Assembly: GCA_017961625.1 (NCBI GenBank)
Contig: JAGCWY010000142.1
Span: forward strand, 1-64,000
Origin: Ruminococcus sp.
GTDB lineage: Bacteria; Bacillota; Clostridia; Oscillospirales; Ruminococcaceae
Reading direction: 5' to 3'
Length of the DNA: 64,000 nucleotides
Part shown: positions 7,879-16,226 of the stretch, piece by piece
How positions within the stretch are numbered: position 1 is the first letter of the stretch
Layout of the letters: each line of letters begins with the position of its first letter
Program-made: the position numbers and the translations under genes
The notes under the pieces: model-generated
What the model was told of the DNA's origin: nothing
The model's database searches: none
Seen by the model: only the letters and a program-made list of their open reading frames with translations

Positions 7879-9069
7879 TTATTTCACCTTTGTCTGATAG
7901 ATTATCAGTATCGTATATATGGTCTGGACTGCTACGGCAGCTATTATGCCCACTGAGGTCTTGGCAACCGCTATGCCTCTGCGGCTCTGTGCAGGAGTAG
8001 AAACAGGCAGTTTGCACTCGCTCCTGAATATCACCAGCATCACTATTCCGATTATGCAGCATAATATCATGCTGAGCCCGAACAGTCCCATTACAATGGT
8101 GTTCCCCTTGAACTCCGATATCACCGTCACAAGCGTATTGATAAGTATATGCACTACTATGGACGGGATTATGGAATCATGCTTCATATCAATATGTCCC
8201 AAGAATATACCGATAAGGAAGGCAAGAGTGAACTGAGGAAGATTTCCGTGGGCAAGTCCGAAGAACAGCGCCGACATGAATATGCCGAACCGCTGATTGG
8301 ATTTAGAAAATATCTTCATAAGAGCGCCGCGGTAGAATATCTCCTCCGTTATTGGAGCAATGATGCAGCTGTATATCAGCAGTACCGCAAATCCGATTCC
8401 CGTCTCGCCGTAATCCATATCCAGGACATCTGTCGAAAATCCGTACTTTGAAAATACATTTTCTATACCCGTGGAAATTATCGTCGCAGTATACCATATA
8501 AAGATTCCCGCAAAGCAGTGCTGCACAGCGTCAGAAAAGTGGTAATCCTTGGTCTTTATCATGAAAGAAGGCTTTATTTTCGCCCATTTCAGACCGATAA
8601 ACGCAAACCCCACATTTGCAAACAAATAGGTGACGAGGTTGATAGCAGCCAGTATTGAGCTTTTCCTCATATAATGCGTCACAGATCCCGACGCAGCGCC
8701 TGGATTTAGCTTTATGAGCATCCATTTTACAACGAGCATAAGAGTCAGTGCAAACACGCTGGAAGCAAAGAAGTGAAACAGTGCCGTGAAGCCTCCTATG
8801 TTGTAGAAACGTCTTATGGCGCTTTTTTCCACATTTGCAGGCTCGAATGGTATGGAAAATTCGGGCATTGTTGCCCACGGCAGTATCTCGGAATAGTCGT
8901 CCCGGTACCACCTGAACTCCGTAGGGTTCCTGAAGGGATCGCGCAGATCTATCTTTGTAGAGTTTTTGTACTCTCTGTCCTTTTCCTCGAGCCGTCTTGT
9001 AAGATCGTATATCTCATGGTTCAGAGCAGCGTACTCCGCGCTGTATCCCTGAGGTTCATTGATATCTAT
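7879..9069 (-). CDS. CPBP-family intramembrane metalloprotease, apparent non-AUG (AUA) start
   Basis: The first in-frame ATG (8868) gives 329 aa, with EEIFYRG, a GLAHGN helix and HILINT as the Glu/His/Asn motif set and about eight membrane helices. There is no ribosome site before that ATG, while the same frame stays open without a stop for 67 more codons, back to a TAA at 9075-9073. The extension reads as ordinary protein (YDLTRRLEEKDREYKN, then FRWYRDDYSEILPWA). A good AGGAAGGGA lies 7 nt before an ATA codon at 9069-9067. I therefore annotate about 396 aa with a probable AUA start, or an ATG lost by mutation or sequence error. A cautious reading uses 7879-8868. Promoter candidate near 9100-9140 (TTTACT-17-TAAAAT). 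Confidence 0.75.
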   Translation of the reverse strand: MDINEPQGYSAEYAALNHEIYDLTRRLEEKDREYKNSTKIDLRDPFRNPTEFRWYRDDYSEILPWATMPEFSIPFEPANVEKSAIRRFYNIGGFTALFHFFASSVFALTLMLVVKWMLIKLNPGAASGSVTHYMRKSSILAAINLVTYLFANVGFAFIGLKWAKIKPSFMIKTKDYHFSDAVQHCFAGIFIWYTATIISTGIENVFSKYGFSTDVLDMDYGETGIGFAVLLIYSCIIAPITEEIFYRGALMKIFSKSNQRFGIFMSALFFGLAHGNLPQFTLAFLIGIFLGHIDMKHDSIIPSIVVHILINTLVTVISEFKGNTIVMGLFGLSMILCCIIGIVMLVIFRSECKLPVSTPAQSRRGIAVAKTSVGIIAAVAVQTIYTILIIYQTKVK

Positions 9070-9154
9070 TTTTTATCCCTTCCTTCCGTTCTGAATGTCT
9101 GTATTTTATTTTATCACAATTCACAGCAAAAGTAAAGAGAAATACATTAACTTT

Positions 9155-11473
9155 TCAGTTTATCACAACTATATCCGTCCCCTGAGAGCTTTCCGCGGTA
9201 AAGGGTTTGTTCGTGCCTGTCACCGTCAGCTCTATGCAGTCTCCCCTATGTACAGCCCTGATATCAGCCCTCTGATTGCGGCTACTGTCGTATACTGACG
9301 CTTCCGCGGTCATTCCCTCCTCAAGACCGTAAACAACTATCCTCATACCGTTCAGGTAGTCGTAATCCGCACTTCCGTCATATTCTCCGTAAACTACTAC
9401 AGAACCCGGCTTTGCATAGAGGGGCATACCGAAATAATCGTACCTTTTCGTGTACCAGCGACCACCGATAAGTGTCTCGCCGGTCTGTATATCTGTCCAA
9501 ACACCACAGTACGGCAGATAAAAGCTGCACTCGCCATCCTCGCTGAAAACAGGAGCTACAAGGAGAGAATCCCCTAGCATATACTGAGTATCAACCGTAA
9601 GGACGTTTCTGTCGTATCCAAAGTCCACAGCCATAGCCCTCATCATTGGAACTCCTGTTAGATGAGCCTTTACTGCATTCGCCCAGAGATAGGGCATGAG
9701 TCTGCCCTTTAGCTTCACAAAATGCCGTGCAACGTCGCAACTCTCCTCGTCAAAGTGCCACGGCACACGATATGAGCTGTTTCCGTGATAGCGCGAATGT
9801 GTGGACATCAGCCCAAAGGCTGTCCAGCGTTTGTATAGGTCGGGGGTTCCCGTGGACTCAAAGCCGCCGATATCATGTGAGAAAAAGCCGAATCCAGACA
9901 TACACAGTGATAGCCCTCCCCGGAGAGTCTCCCACATGGATTTGTATGATGAGAAGCAGTCTCCGCCCCAGTGTACCGGGAACTGCTGACAGCCTGAGGT
10001 CGCAGACCGTGCGAAAAGACAGGCATTCCCCCTGCCCTTTGCCGCCTCCAGAGCCTCGAAGACGGTCTTATTATACAGGAAAGAGTAATAGTTGTGCATA
10101 CAGTAGGGATCGGAGTCGTCGGAGTATATGACATCTGTGGGGATACGCTCTCCGAAATCAGTCTTCACCGCGTCAACTCCTAGCTCGGCAAGTTCCAATA
10201 TCCTTCCTGCGAACCATTTCCGGGCGTCCTCGTTGGTAAAGTCTACCACAGCCATACCCGGCTGCCACATATCACATTGGAAGACGGAGCCGTCACGGTT
10301 CTTGAGAAAATAACCCTTTTCCGCACACTCCGCAAAGGCTGCCGAGCGCTGACCGATATAGGGATTCACCCATACGCATATCCTCAGCCCCTTTGCTTTG
10401 AGCCTAGATATCATAGCCTTGGGCTCTGGAAATTTCTCCCCATCCCATTCAAAACCGCACCACTGGAATTCCTTCATCCAGAAGCAGTCAAAGTGAAAAA
10501 CATCGAGGGGGATATCTCTGCGCTTCATCTCGTCTATAAAAGAAGCCACCGTCCTTTCATCGTAATCAGTTGTGAAGGACGTGGACAGCCACAGCCCAAA
10601 GGACCATGGTGGCGGTAGCGCAGGTCTGCCTGTGAGAGCTGTATACCGCTCTATAACGCCGGCAATAGTATCTCCGCCGAATATGAAGTATTCAAGAGAC
10701 TCCCCCTGCACAGAAAAGGCAGTATGAGAAACATTCTCACTGCCCACCTCGAAGCTAACCCTATCGGTGTTATTCACGAATACCCCGTAGCTCCGAGACG
10801 AAACATAAAATGGCACAGATTTGTAGCTCTGCTCGGAACAGGTTCCGCCGTCATTGTTCCACACGTCCACTGTCTGACCGTTCTTCACAAATGCAGTAAA
10901 CTTCTCACCGAAGCCGTAGATATACTCTCCCACGGACAGTCCCAGCATTTCCCGTATATAGATATTTCCTCCGTTATCTGAACGGGCAAAGAAGCGCTCA
11001 TGAGACTGTTCTGCTTCGGTATTTCTCCTGTGCCACTGCTCCTCCTCTATAATTGAGGTAGTCCGCCATCCCGATTCCGTCAGAAGTCTGCCACAATAAT
11101 AATAGGATATATCCCATTTTTTCTTCTCGCAACCGATACGTACCGACGTTTTACCGGAGATGAGCTCCCAGCCTCCTCCGCTCAGCCTGTTTATGACAGG
11201 CTTGAAGCTACCGTCATCATAAAGCGTATAGGAAGGTTTTTTAGGAGCAACTCCTGAAAAGTGTTCTATCCTGACCTTTATGCTGTTTTCAAGGGTTGAT
11301 GTGAAGGTCACTGTCAGCACAGGACCTCCGAGGGTCATTCCCTTGTTCGAGATATAGTTTGCCGAAGCATAGACCGTGACAGAGCGCTCGTCCACTTTTA
11401 TTTCGTAGATTTGTGAAGCCCAGTGCACATTGTAACCCACCTTGTTCATCCAATAGCCGTCTGATACTTTCAT
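9155..11473 (-). CDS. GH31 alpha-xylosidase / alpha-glucosidase, YicI-like
   Basis: 772 aa, no signal peptide, so cytoplasmic. N-terminal beta-sandwich (1-250), then a GH31 barrel. Catalytic nucleophile is D439 in VKTDFGE; acid/base is D505 in HWGGDCF. The barrel entry has DVFHFDCFWM and the substrate pocket WVNPYIG, both close to YicI and XylS alpha-xylosidases, which release alpha-xylose from xyloglucan oligosaccharides. Alpha-glucosidase activity cannot be excluded from sequence alone. It diverges from the big xylanase gene, which supports a hemicellulose role. The leader carries two GTAC-centred palindromes that look like AraR-type operators. SD is GATAGGGGGC before ATG 11473. Confidence 0.88.
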   Translation of the reverse strand: MKVSDGYWMNKVGYNVHWASQIYEIKVDERSVTVYASANYISNKGMTLGGPVLTVTFTSTLENSIKVRIEHFSGVAPKKPSYTLYDDGSFKPVINRLSGGGWELISGKTSVRIGCEKKKWDISYYYCGRLLTESGWRTTSIIEEEQWHRRNTEAEQSHERFFARSDNGGNIYIREMLGLSVGEYIYGFGEKFTAFVKNGQTVDVWNNDGGTCSEQSYKSVPFYVSSRSYGVFVNNTDRVSFEVGSENVSHTAFSVQGESLEYFIFGGDTIAGVIERYTALTGRPALPPPWSFGLWLSTSFTTDYDERTVASFIDEMKRRDIPLDVFHFDCFWMKEFQWCGFEWDGEKFPEPKAMISRLKAKGLRICVWVNPYIGQRSAAFAECAEKGYFLKNRDGSVFQCDMWQPGMAVVDFTNEDARKWFAGRILELAELGVDAVKTDFGERIPTDVIYSDDSDPYCMHNYYSFLYNKTVFEALEAAKGRGNACLFARSATSGCQQFPVHWGGDCFSSYKSMWETLRGGLSLCMSGFGFFSHDIGGFESTGTPDLYKRWTAFGLMSTHSRYHGNSSYRVPWHFDEESCDVARHFVKLKGRLMPYLWANAVKAHLTGVPMMRAMAVDFGYDRNVLTVDTQYMLGDSLLVAPVFSEDGECSFYLPYCGVWTDIQTGETLIGGRWYTKRYDYFGMPLYAKPGSVVVYGEYDGSADYDYLNGMRIVVYGLEEGMTAEASVYDSSRNQRADIRAVHRGDCIELTVTGTNKPFTAESSQGTDIVVIN

Positions 11474-11494
11474 TTGTCTGCCCCCTATCTAATA

Positions 11495-11527
11495 TTGTAC
11501 GTACAACTTTTAAAACCAACCGTACAT
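11495..11527 (-). promoter_or_regulatory. Putative AraR-type operator pair
   Basis: A perfect 12-bp palindrome TTGTACGTACAA (11495-11506) and a half-matching ATGTACGG (11520-11527, minus strand), with GTAC centres about 23 bp apart. The first matches my recollection of the core of GntR-family AraR boxes in Bacilli. Both lie between the predicted transcription start (~11534) and the start codon, a roadblock position. Confidence 0.45.
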
Positions 11528-11540
11528 TTCCTATAGCTTT

Positions 11541-11569
11541 ATAATAACATCTATTTTGTTTTTTTGCAA
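11541..11569 (-). promoter_or_regulatory. Candidate promoter for the alpha-xylosidase gene
   Basis: Minus strand TTGCAA (11569-11564), 17-nt spacer, TATTAT (11546-11541). Confidence 0.45.
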
Positions 11570-11976
11570 TAGTTTATCGCACATCCGCACAACTTTCTTT
11601 ATTTTTGGGTAACAGGTGCAAAAAACGCAGATTACTATTATATATAGTATCCTATGATTTTTACCGTAAACTCAGTACCGAAACATTTTATTCACAGCCC
11701 CGTAATAGTCACAATACACAAATTTGTAAATACAAATTAAGCAAAGTGACGGATATCAGCTTAATTTTCCCTAATCCACGCTGTTTACGCAACATAATGT
11801 GCATATAGGCTTGCTTTTTGAACAATTGCAATTCCATGTCATAAATACCAATTTCTTAACCGAAAATATTTTAATTTCTACATATTTTTTAGTTTGTCTG
11901 CATTTTTTACACCTATTCTTTATTTTTGGGGTTGAATTTATCATTACAAATATTGTAGAATAGAGTAACAGCATGA

Positions 11977-11997
11977 AATGATATAAAATATATCATT
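11977..11997. promoter_or_regulatory. Inverted repeat upstream of the xylanase gene
   Basis: AATGATAT, 5-nt spacer, ATATCATT, centred about 55 bp before the xylanase start. Could be an operator; a TATAAA-like -10 overlaps it. Confidence 0.4.
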
Positions 11998-12042
11998 CCG
12001 TTGAACGAAAAATATATACATTATTAATGAGGAGGAGAATGT

Positions 12043-15000
12043 ATGAAAGTAAAAAAGTTGGTTGCAAGCCTTACGGCTGCAAGCTGCCTTTCAGGGATGA
12101 TTACCGTCCTGCCCAATGTGGTTGCGCCCACCTATGCTGCTGAAATCGTTTACAACGACTTCGAGCGCAACTATGAAGGCTGGTGCGGAGAGGGCGACGG
12201 CGTTGAGCTGACAGCTCAGACCGCAGCAGGTTTTGAAACATCACGAGGCATGATTGTTTCAGGACGTACTTCATCATCTGACGGTGCGGCTTCCTCAAAG
12301 GGACTCTATCTCTTTGGCGGCGACAAATACACCTACAGTGTAAAGGTTTACAGCGAGACAGCTCAGAAGTTCCGTTTTTCACTGCTGACTATCGACGAGA
12401 AGACAGGAGAGGAGACTACTGTTCAGCTCGATTCAAAGGATGTTCCTGCAGGTGAATGGACTGAACTAAGTGGAAGCTATACAGCTTCAAAGGACAGCTA
12501 TGAGTTCAGACTAAAGATCACAAACGATTCGACTGAGGATTTCAGGTTCGACGAATTCCTTATCACAGGAGATAAAGCGGCTAACGAGGCACACGCTGCT
12601 CCCTCCGGTAAGGGACTTAAGGACGAATTCGCAAACTATTTCCGCGTAGGCAATATCTTCAACAGAGGTACTATCAGCAACAGTGGTATACAGGGAATAA
12701 TCCTTAAGGATCACAATGCTGTGGAGTGCGAGAACGAGACAAAGCCAGACGCTACTCTGGTACAGAGCGGCTCATCGGATACCAATATAAAGGTATCCCT
12801 CAACAGCTGTGCTGCTATATGTGATTTCTGCGTAAAGAACGGGCTTGCTTTCAGAGGACACACTCTTGTATGGCACAGCCAGACTCCTGAGTGGTTCTTC
12901 AAGAGCAACCTCCAGCAGAATGGAAGCTGGGTAGACAAGAGCACCATGAGCAAGCGTATGGAAAGCTATATCCAGCACATGTTCGAAGCTTTCGCAACAC
13001 AATACCCCGACCTTGATCTCTACGCATACGACGTATGTAACGAGTGTATCTCAGACGCAGGTAACGGTGGTCCGAGAAGCGGCGGCTACGGCAACGGCAA
13101 CTCACCCTGGGTTCAGGTATACGGCGGCAATGGCTTCATCGAGGAGGCTTTCACTTATGCAAGAAAGTACGCTCCTTCTACCTGTAAGCTTTTCTATAAT
13201 GACTATAACGAATTTGCCGATGGCAAAAAGAATAGTATCATAAACTCTATCCTGAAGCCCCTTAAGTCTAAGGGCGTGCTGGACGGCATGGGAATGCAGT
13301 CCCACGTAAACGCTGCTGCAAGCAACGCATGGGGCGATACCAATTCTTACCTCAAGGCTATGGACGATTACCTCAATCTCGGCATCGAAGTTCAGGTAAC
13401 AGAGCTCGATATCAGCGTTGAGAACGGAAAGTACTCATATCAGGATCAAGCAAACAAATACAAGGCTATCTTCCAGCACGCTATGCAGTGGAACAGCGCA
13501 GGTCACGACAACAAGGTAACTCTTATTCAGATCTGGGGACCCAACGACGCTAACTCATGGCTCAGCTCCGGAAGCAACGGACTCCTCTATGACGGAAGCA
13601 ACCAGCCCAAGGCTGCATACACAGCTCTTACAAGTCTCGTTTCAGACAGTAACTGGGGCGTAGGTATCCCTTACACAGGTCCTGGCAGCAGCGGATTTAC
13701 TCCCAAGCCTGTTGAGCCTGCAACAGTCAACGATGAGGGCTACTGGTTCCACAGCACATTTGAAAGCAGTACGGACAGTTGGTCAGGCAGAGGCGCTGCT
13801 TCTGTTGAGACAAGCAGCAGCACCAAGTACGCTGGCAGCAAGTCTCTCTATGTAAGCGGCAGAACAAACTCATGGAACGGTGCTGCATTATCACTTGACT
13901 CGAGAGCATTCGAGGCAGGCGAGACCTACAGCTTCTCAGCAAATGCCTGCTATACAAGCGGTTCATCAGATACACAGGAGTTCAAGTTCACTCTCCAGTA
14001 TGATGATGCTTCAGGTACAACAACCTACGATCAGATTGCACTTGCATCCGCTCCCAAGGGAAGCTGGGTACAGCTCGCAAATACAAGCTATACTCTCCCG
14101 GCAGGCGCTTCAAATATGCAGATCTATGTTGAAACTACAGATGAAAGCGAGTACGTTGACTTCTATATCGACGAAGTTGTCGGAGCTCCAAAGGGCACAA
14201 AAATAGACGGCGCAGGACAGCCTGACCTCCCGAGCGGCGGACAGACTTCTTCTGGCGGACAGACATCTACAACTCTCCACCTCGGCGATATCAACTACGA
14301 TGGTATTATCAACTCTTTAGATATGGTAGAAGCAAGAAAAGCTATCGTCAAGGGCGGATTCAGCGATTCAAATGCTCAGAAGGCTGCTGATGTTGACCAG
14401 AGCAGAGAATTTGACGTGACAGACCTCGTTCTTATACAGAAATTCATTCTCGGCAAGATCAGTGAATTCCCTGTAAATAAACCGGCAGTTGCTACACTTG
14501 ACCCCTCACAGTACGAGGCTAAGTTCAGCGGCATTTCACTCGCAGAAAGCTTTAAGAAGGAAAGCGAGAATAATCCAATCTATACTCAGCGTTTCGGCGC
14601 TGACCCAGGCTGGATGGTATACGACGGCAGACTTTACGTTTACACAACAGCTGATGAATTCGCATACAAGAATGGTCAGCTTATTGAAAACGATTATTCT
14701 TCAGGCTATATCAACTGCTTATCATCAGCAGACCTTGTAAACTGGACAGACCACGGTCAGATTCCTGTTGCAAAAACAAGAGTAAACGGCACACCTATTG
14801 CAAGATGGGCTAATAATGCATGGGCTCCTGATGCTGCATGGAAAAAGATCAACGGCCAGGATAAGTTCTTCCTTTACTTTGCAAACAATGGGTCAGGTAT
14901 CGGTGTTATCACAGCTGATGACCCGACATTCACCAAGAATGTAAAGGATCCTCTTGGTCATGAACTTATTTCAAGAAACACACCTAACAGTAATGTAACA

Positions 15001-15927
15001 TGGCTCTTCGATCCCGGCGTTTACTATGATCCGGATACAGATACAGCTATCATTGCTTATGGCGGCGGCGTTCCCGATGGACAGGCTGCTAATACAAAGC
15101 AGGGACGTATCGCTAAGCTTGGCGATGACATGATCTCAATCGTAGGTACACCTATCGATCCCGGTACACCTTACCTCTTCGAAGACTCAAGCATGATCAA
15201 GATCGGTAATACATGGTATTACTCATTCTGCCACAACTGGAATGTTCCCGGTGGTGCAAATGTAAACGGTCAGTCATTCAGCAATGCTGATATCGGTTAC
15301 ATGACATCAACAAATCCGCTCGGCGGATATCAGTACCAGGGTGTTGTATTCAAGAATACAGCTACACAGAGACTTGATAACGGCGGTAATAATCACCACT
15401 CAATTATCGAATTCAAGGGCAGCTACTATGTACTTTATCACTCACGTCAGCTTGAAATGCGTATGGGCGTTAACGGCGGCAAGGGTCTTAACTACAGATC
15501 ACCTTGTATTGATAAGGCAACTATAAGCAATGGAAAGATTACATGTAACGGTTCACAGAATGGTGTAAGCCAGATTGAAAATCTCAACGCTTATGAGACT
15601 GTACAAGCTGAGACAATGTCCAACCAGTCTAAAAACATAAGCGTAAGCGGTGTAGGCAACACAACTGTCAAGGCTAAGAAGGGCGACTGGATCAAGGTCA
15701 GCGGCGTTGACCTCAGCAAGGGAGTATCTTCTATCACAGTCAAGGGCAGCGGCAACGCAGTAGTTAAGTTCTGTGTAGGTTCTGCAACAGGTACTTGCAT
15801 CGGTTACGGCGAGCTCAACGGCAGCGAGAACGAACTCGCAGCTACTGAGAATAACGTAACAGGTGTTAAGGATATCTACATGATATTCAGCGGCGACTGC
15901 GAATTTGATTACTGGAAGCTCGCATAA
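12043..15927 (+). CDS. Multidomain cellulosomal xylanase/arabinofuranosidase: CBM22-GH10-CBM22-dockerin-GH43-CBM6
   Basis: 1294 aa, secreted (signal peptide ~1-33, ending PTYAAE). Order: CBM22-like 35-180; GH10 endoxylanase ~190-540 with acid/base E334 (DVCNE) and nucleophile E454 (VTELDIS); second CBM22-like ~565-710; Ser/Gly-rich linker with GGQTSSGGQTS; type I dockerin ~747-810 (GDINYDGIINSLDM, then ADVDQSREFDVTDL); GH43 ~835-1165 with base D854 (GADPGW), D930 (WAPDAAW) and acid E1047 (LFEDSS); CBM6-like ~1185-1294. Role: cleaves the xylan backbone and trims arabinose or xylose side units while bound to xylan and docked to a scaffold. The dockerin is internal, between the two enzymes, rather than at the C-terminus. 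Start supported by GAGGAGGAG five nt before ATG. Terminators follow. Specificity of the GH43 is inferred. Confidence 0.93.
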   Translation: MKVKKLVASLTAASCLSGMITVLPNVVAPTYAAEIVYNDFERNYEGWCGEGDGVELTAQTAAGFETSRGMIVSGRTSSSDGAASSKGLYLFGGDKYTYSVKVYSETAQKFRFSLLTIDEKTGEETTVQLDSKDVPAGEWTELSGSYTASKDSYEFRLKITNDSTEDFRFDEFLITGDKAANEAHAAPSGKGLKDEFANYFRVGNIFNRGTISNSGIQGIILKDHNAVECENETKPDATLVQSGSSDTNIKVSLNSCAAICDFCVKNGLAFRGHTLVWHSQTPEWFFKSNLQQNGSWVDKSTMSKRMESYIQHMFEAFATQYPDLDLYAYDVCNECISDAGNGGPRSGGYGNGNSPWVQVYGGNGFIEEAFTYARKYAPSTCKLFYNDYNEFADGKKNSIINSILKPLKSKGVLDGMGMQSHVNAAASNAWGDTNSYLKAMDDYLNLGIEVQVTELDISVENGKYSYQDQANKYKAIFQHAMQWNSAGHDNKVTLIQIWGPNDANSWLSSGSNGLLYDGSNQPKAAYTALTSLVSDSNWGVGIPYTGPGSSGFTPKPVEPATVNDEGYWFHSTFESSTDSWSGRGAASVETSSSTKYAGSKSLYVSGRTNSWNGAALSLDSRAFEAGETYSFSANACYTSGSSDTQEFKFTLQYDDASGTTTYDQIALASAPKGSWVQLANTSYTLPAGASNMQIYVETTDESEYVDFYIDEVVGAPKGTKIDGAGQPDLPSGGQTSSGGQTSTTLHLGDINYDGIINSLDMVEARKAIVKGGFSDSNAQKAADVDQSREFDVTDLVLIQKFILGKISEFPVNKPAVATLDPSQYEAKFSGISLAESFKKESENNPIYTQRFGADPGWMVYDGRLYVYTTADEFAYKNGQLIENDYSSGYINCLSSADLVNWTDHGQIPVAKTRVNGTPIARWANNAWAPDAAWKKINGQDKFFLYFANNGSGIGVITADDPTFTKNVKDPLGHELISRNTPNSNVTWLFDPGVYYDPDTDTAIIAYGGGVPDGQAANTKQGRIAKLGDDMISIVGTPIDPGTPYLFEDSSMIKIGNTWYYSFCHNWNVPGGANVNGQSFSNADIGYMTSTNPLGGYQYQGVVFKNTATQRLDNGGNNHHSIIEFKGSYYVLYHSRQLEMRMGVNGGKGLNYRSPCIDKATISNGKITCNGSQNGVSQIENLNAYETVQAETMSNQSKNISVSGVGNTTVKAKKGDWIKVSGVDLSKGVSSITVKGSGNAVVKFCVGSATGTCIGYGELNGSENELAATENNVTGVKDIYMIFSGDCEFDYWKLA

Positions 15928-15949
15928 TCATAATTCCTTTTCGATGTTG

Positions 15950-15987
15950 ATCTGTGCGGTGCATCTGCACAAACGCGCCGCACAGAT
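15950..15987 (+). terminator. Hairpin after the xylanase gene
   Basis: 13-bp stem ATCTGTGCGGTGC / GCGCCGCACAGAT (one G-U), but no T run; perhaps a 3'-end stabiliser rather than a terminator. Confidence 0.5.
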
Positions 15988-16036
15988 TGATATAATTTAA
16001 AAACTGAATTGTAAGGGACAAATCAGAACAGGAAAA

Positions 16037-16062
16037 CCGTGCTTAGGCAGCACGGCTTTCTT
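16037..16062 (+). terminator. Terminator after the xylanase gene
   Basis: CCGTGCT, loop TAGGC, AGCACGG followed by a T-rich CTTTCTTGTTTG. Confidence 0.7.
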
Positions 16063-16193
16063 GTTTGTGCAGAACTTGCCCCCCATTACTTCGTGGCATT
16101 ATTTATATAAAAGTCACACCTAACTCCGCACGTAAACATAAGAAAAACGGAGCAGTCGTCAGGTGAAAAGCTACCGCATAAATCCGCTTGTCT

Positions 16194-16226
16194 AAAAGCC
16201 CCCTCTCAGCACAGAGGGGCTTTTTT
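16194..16226. terminator. Bidirectional terminator between xylanase and spoIVA
   Basis: AAAAGCCCCCTCT pairs with AGAGGGGCTTTTTT with one bulged C. T runs are on both strands and it abuts the spoIVA stop. Between 16117 and 16165 CACCTAACTCCG and CGGAGCAGTCGTCAGGTG can pair in two blocks; nothing else is seen there. Confidence 0.75.

Larger units (their letters stand above)
11474..12042. other. AT-rich divergent regulatory region between alpha-xylosidase and xylanase
   Basis: 569 bases with no credible gene; short ORFs here are low-complexity. It holds the alpha-xylosidase promoter and operators (11495-11569), a repeated 15-mer TTCTTTATTTTTGGG (about 11595 and 11917), an inverted repeat at 11977-11997 and the strong GAGGAGGAG ribosome site for the xylanase. 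The xylanase promoter itself is not clear-cut. Confidence 0.6.
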
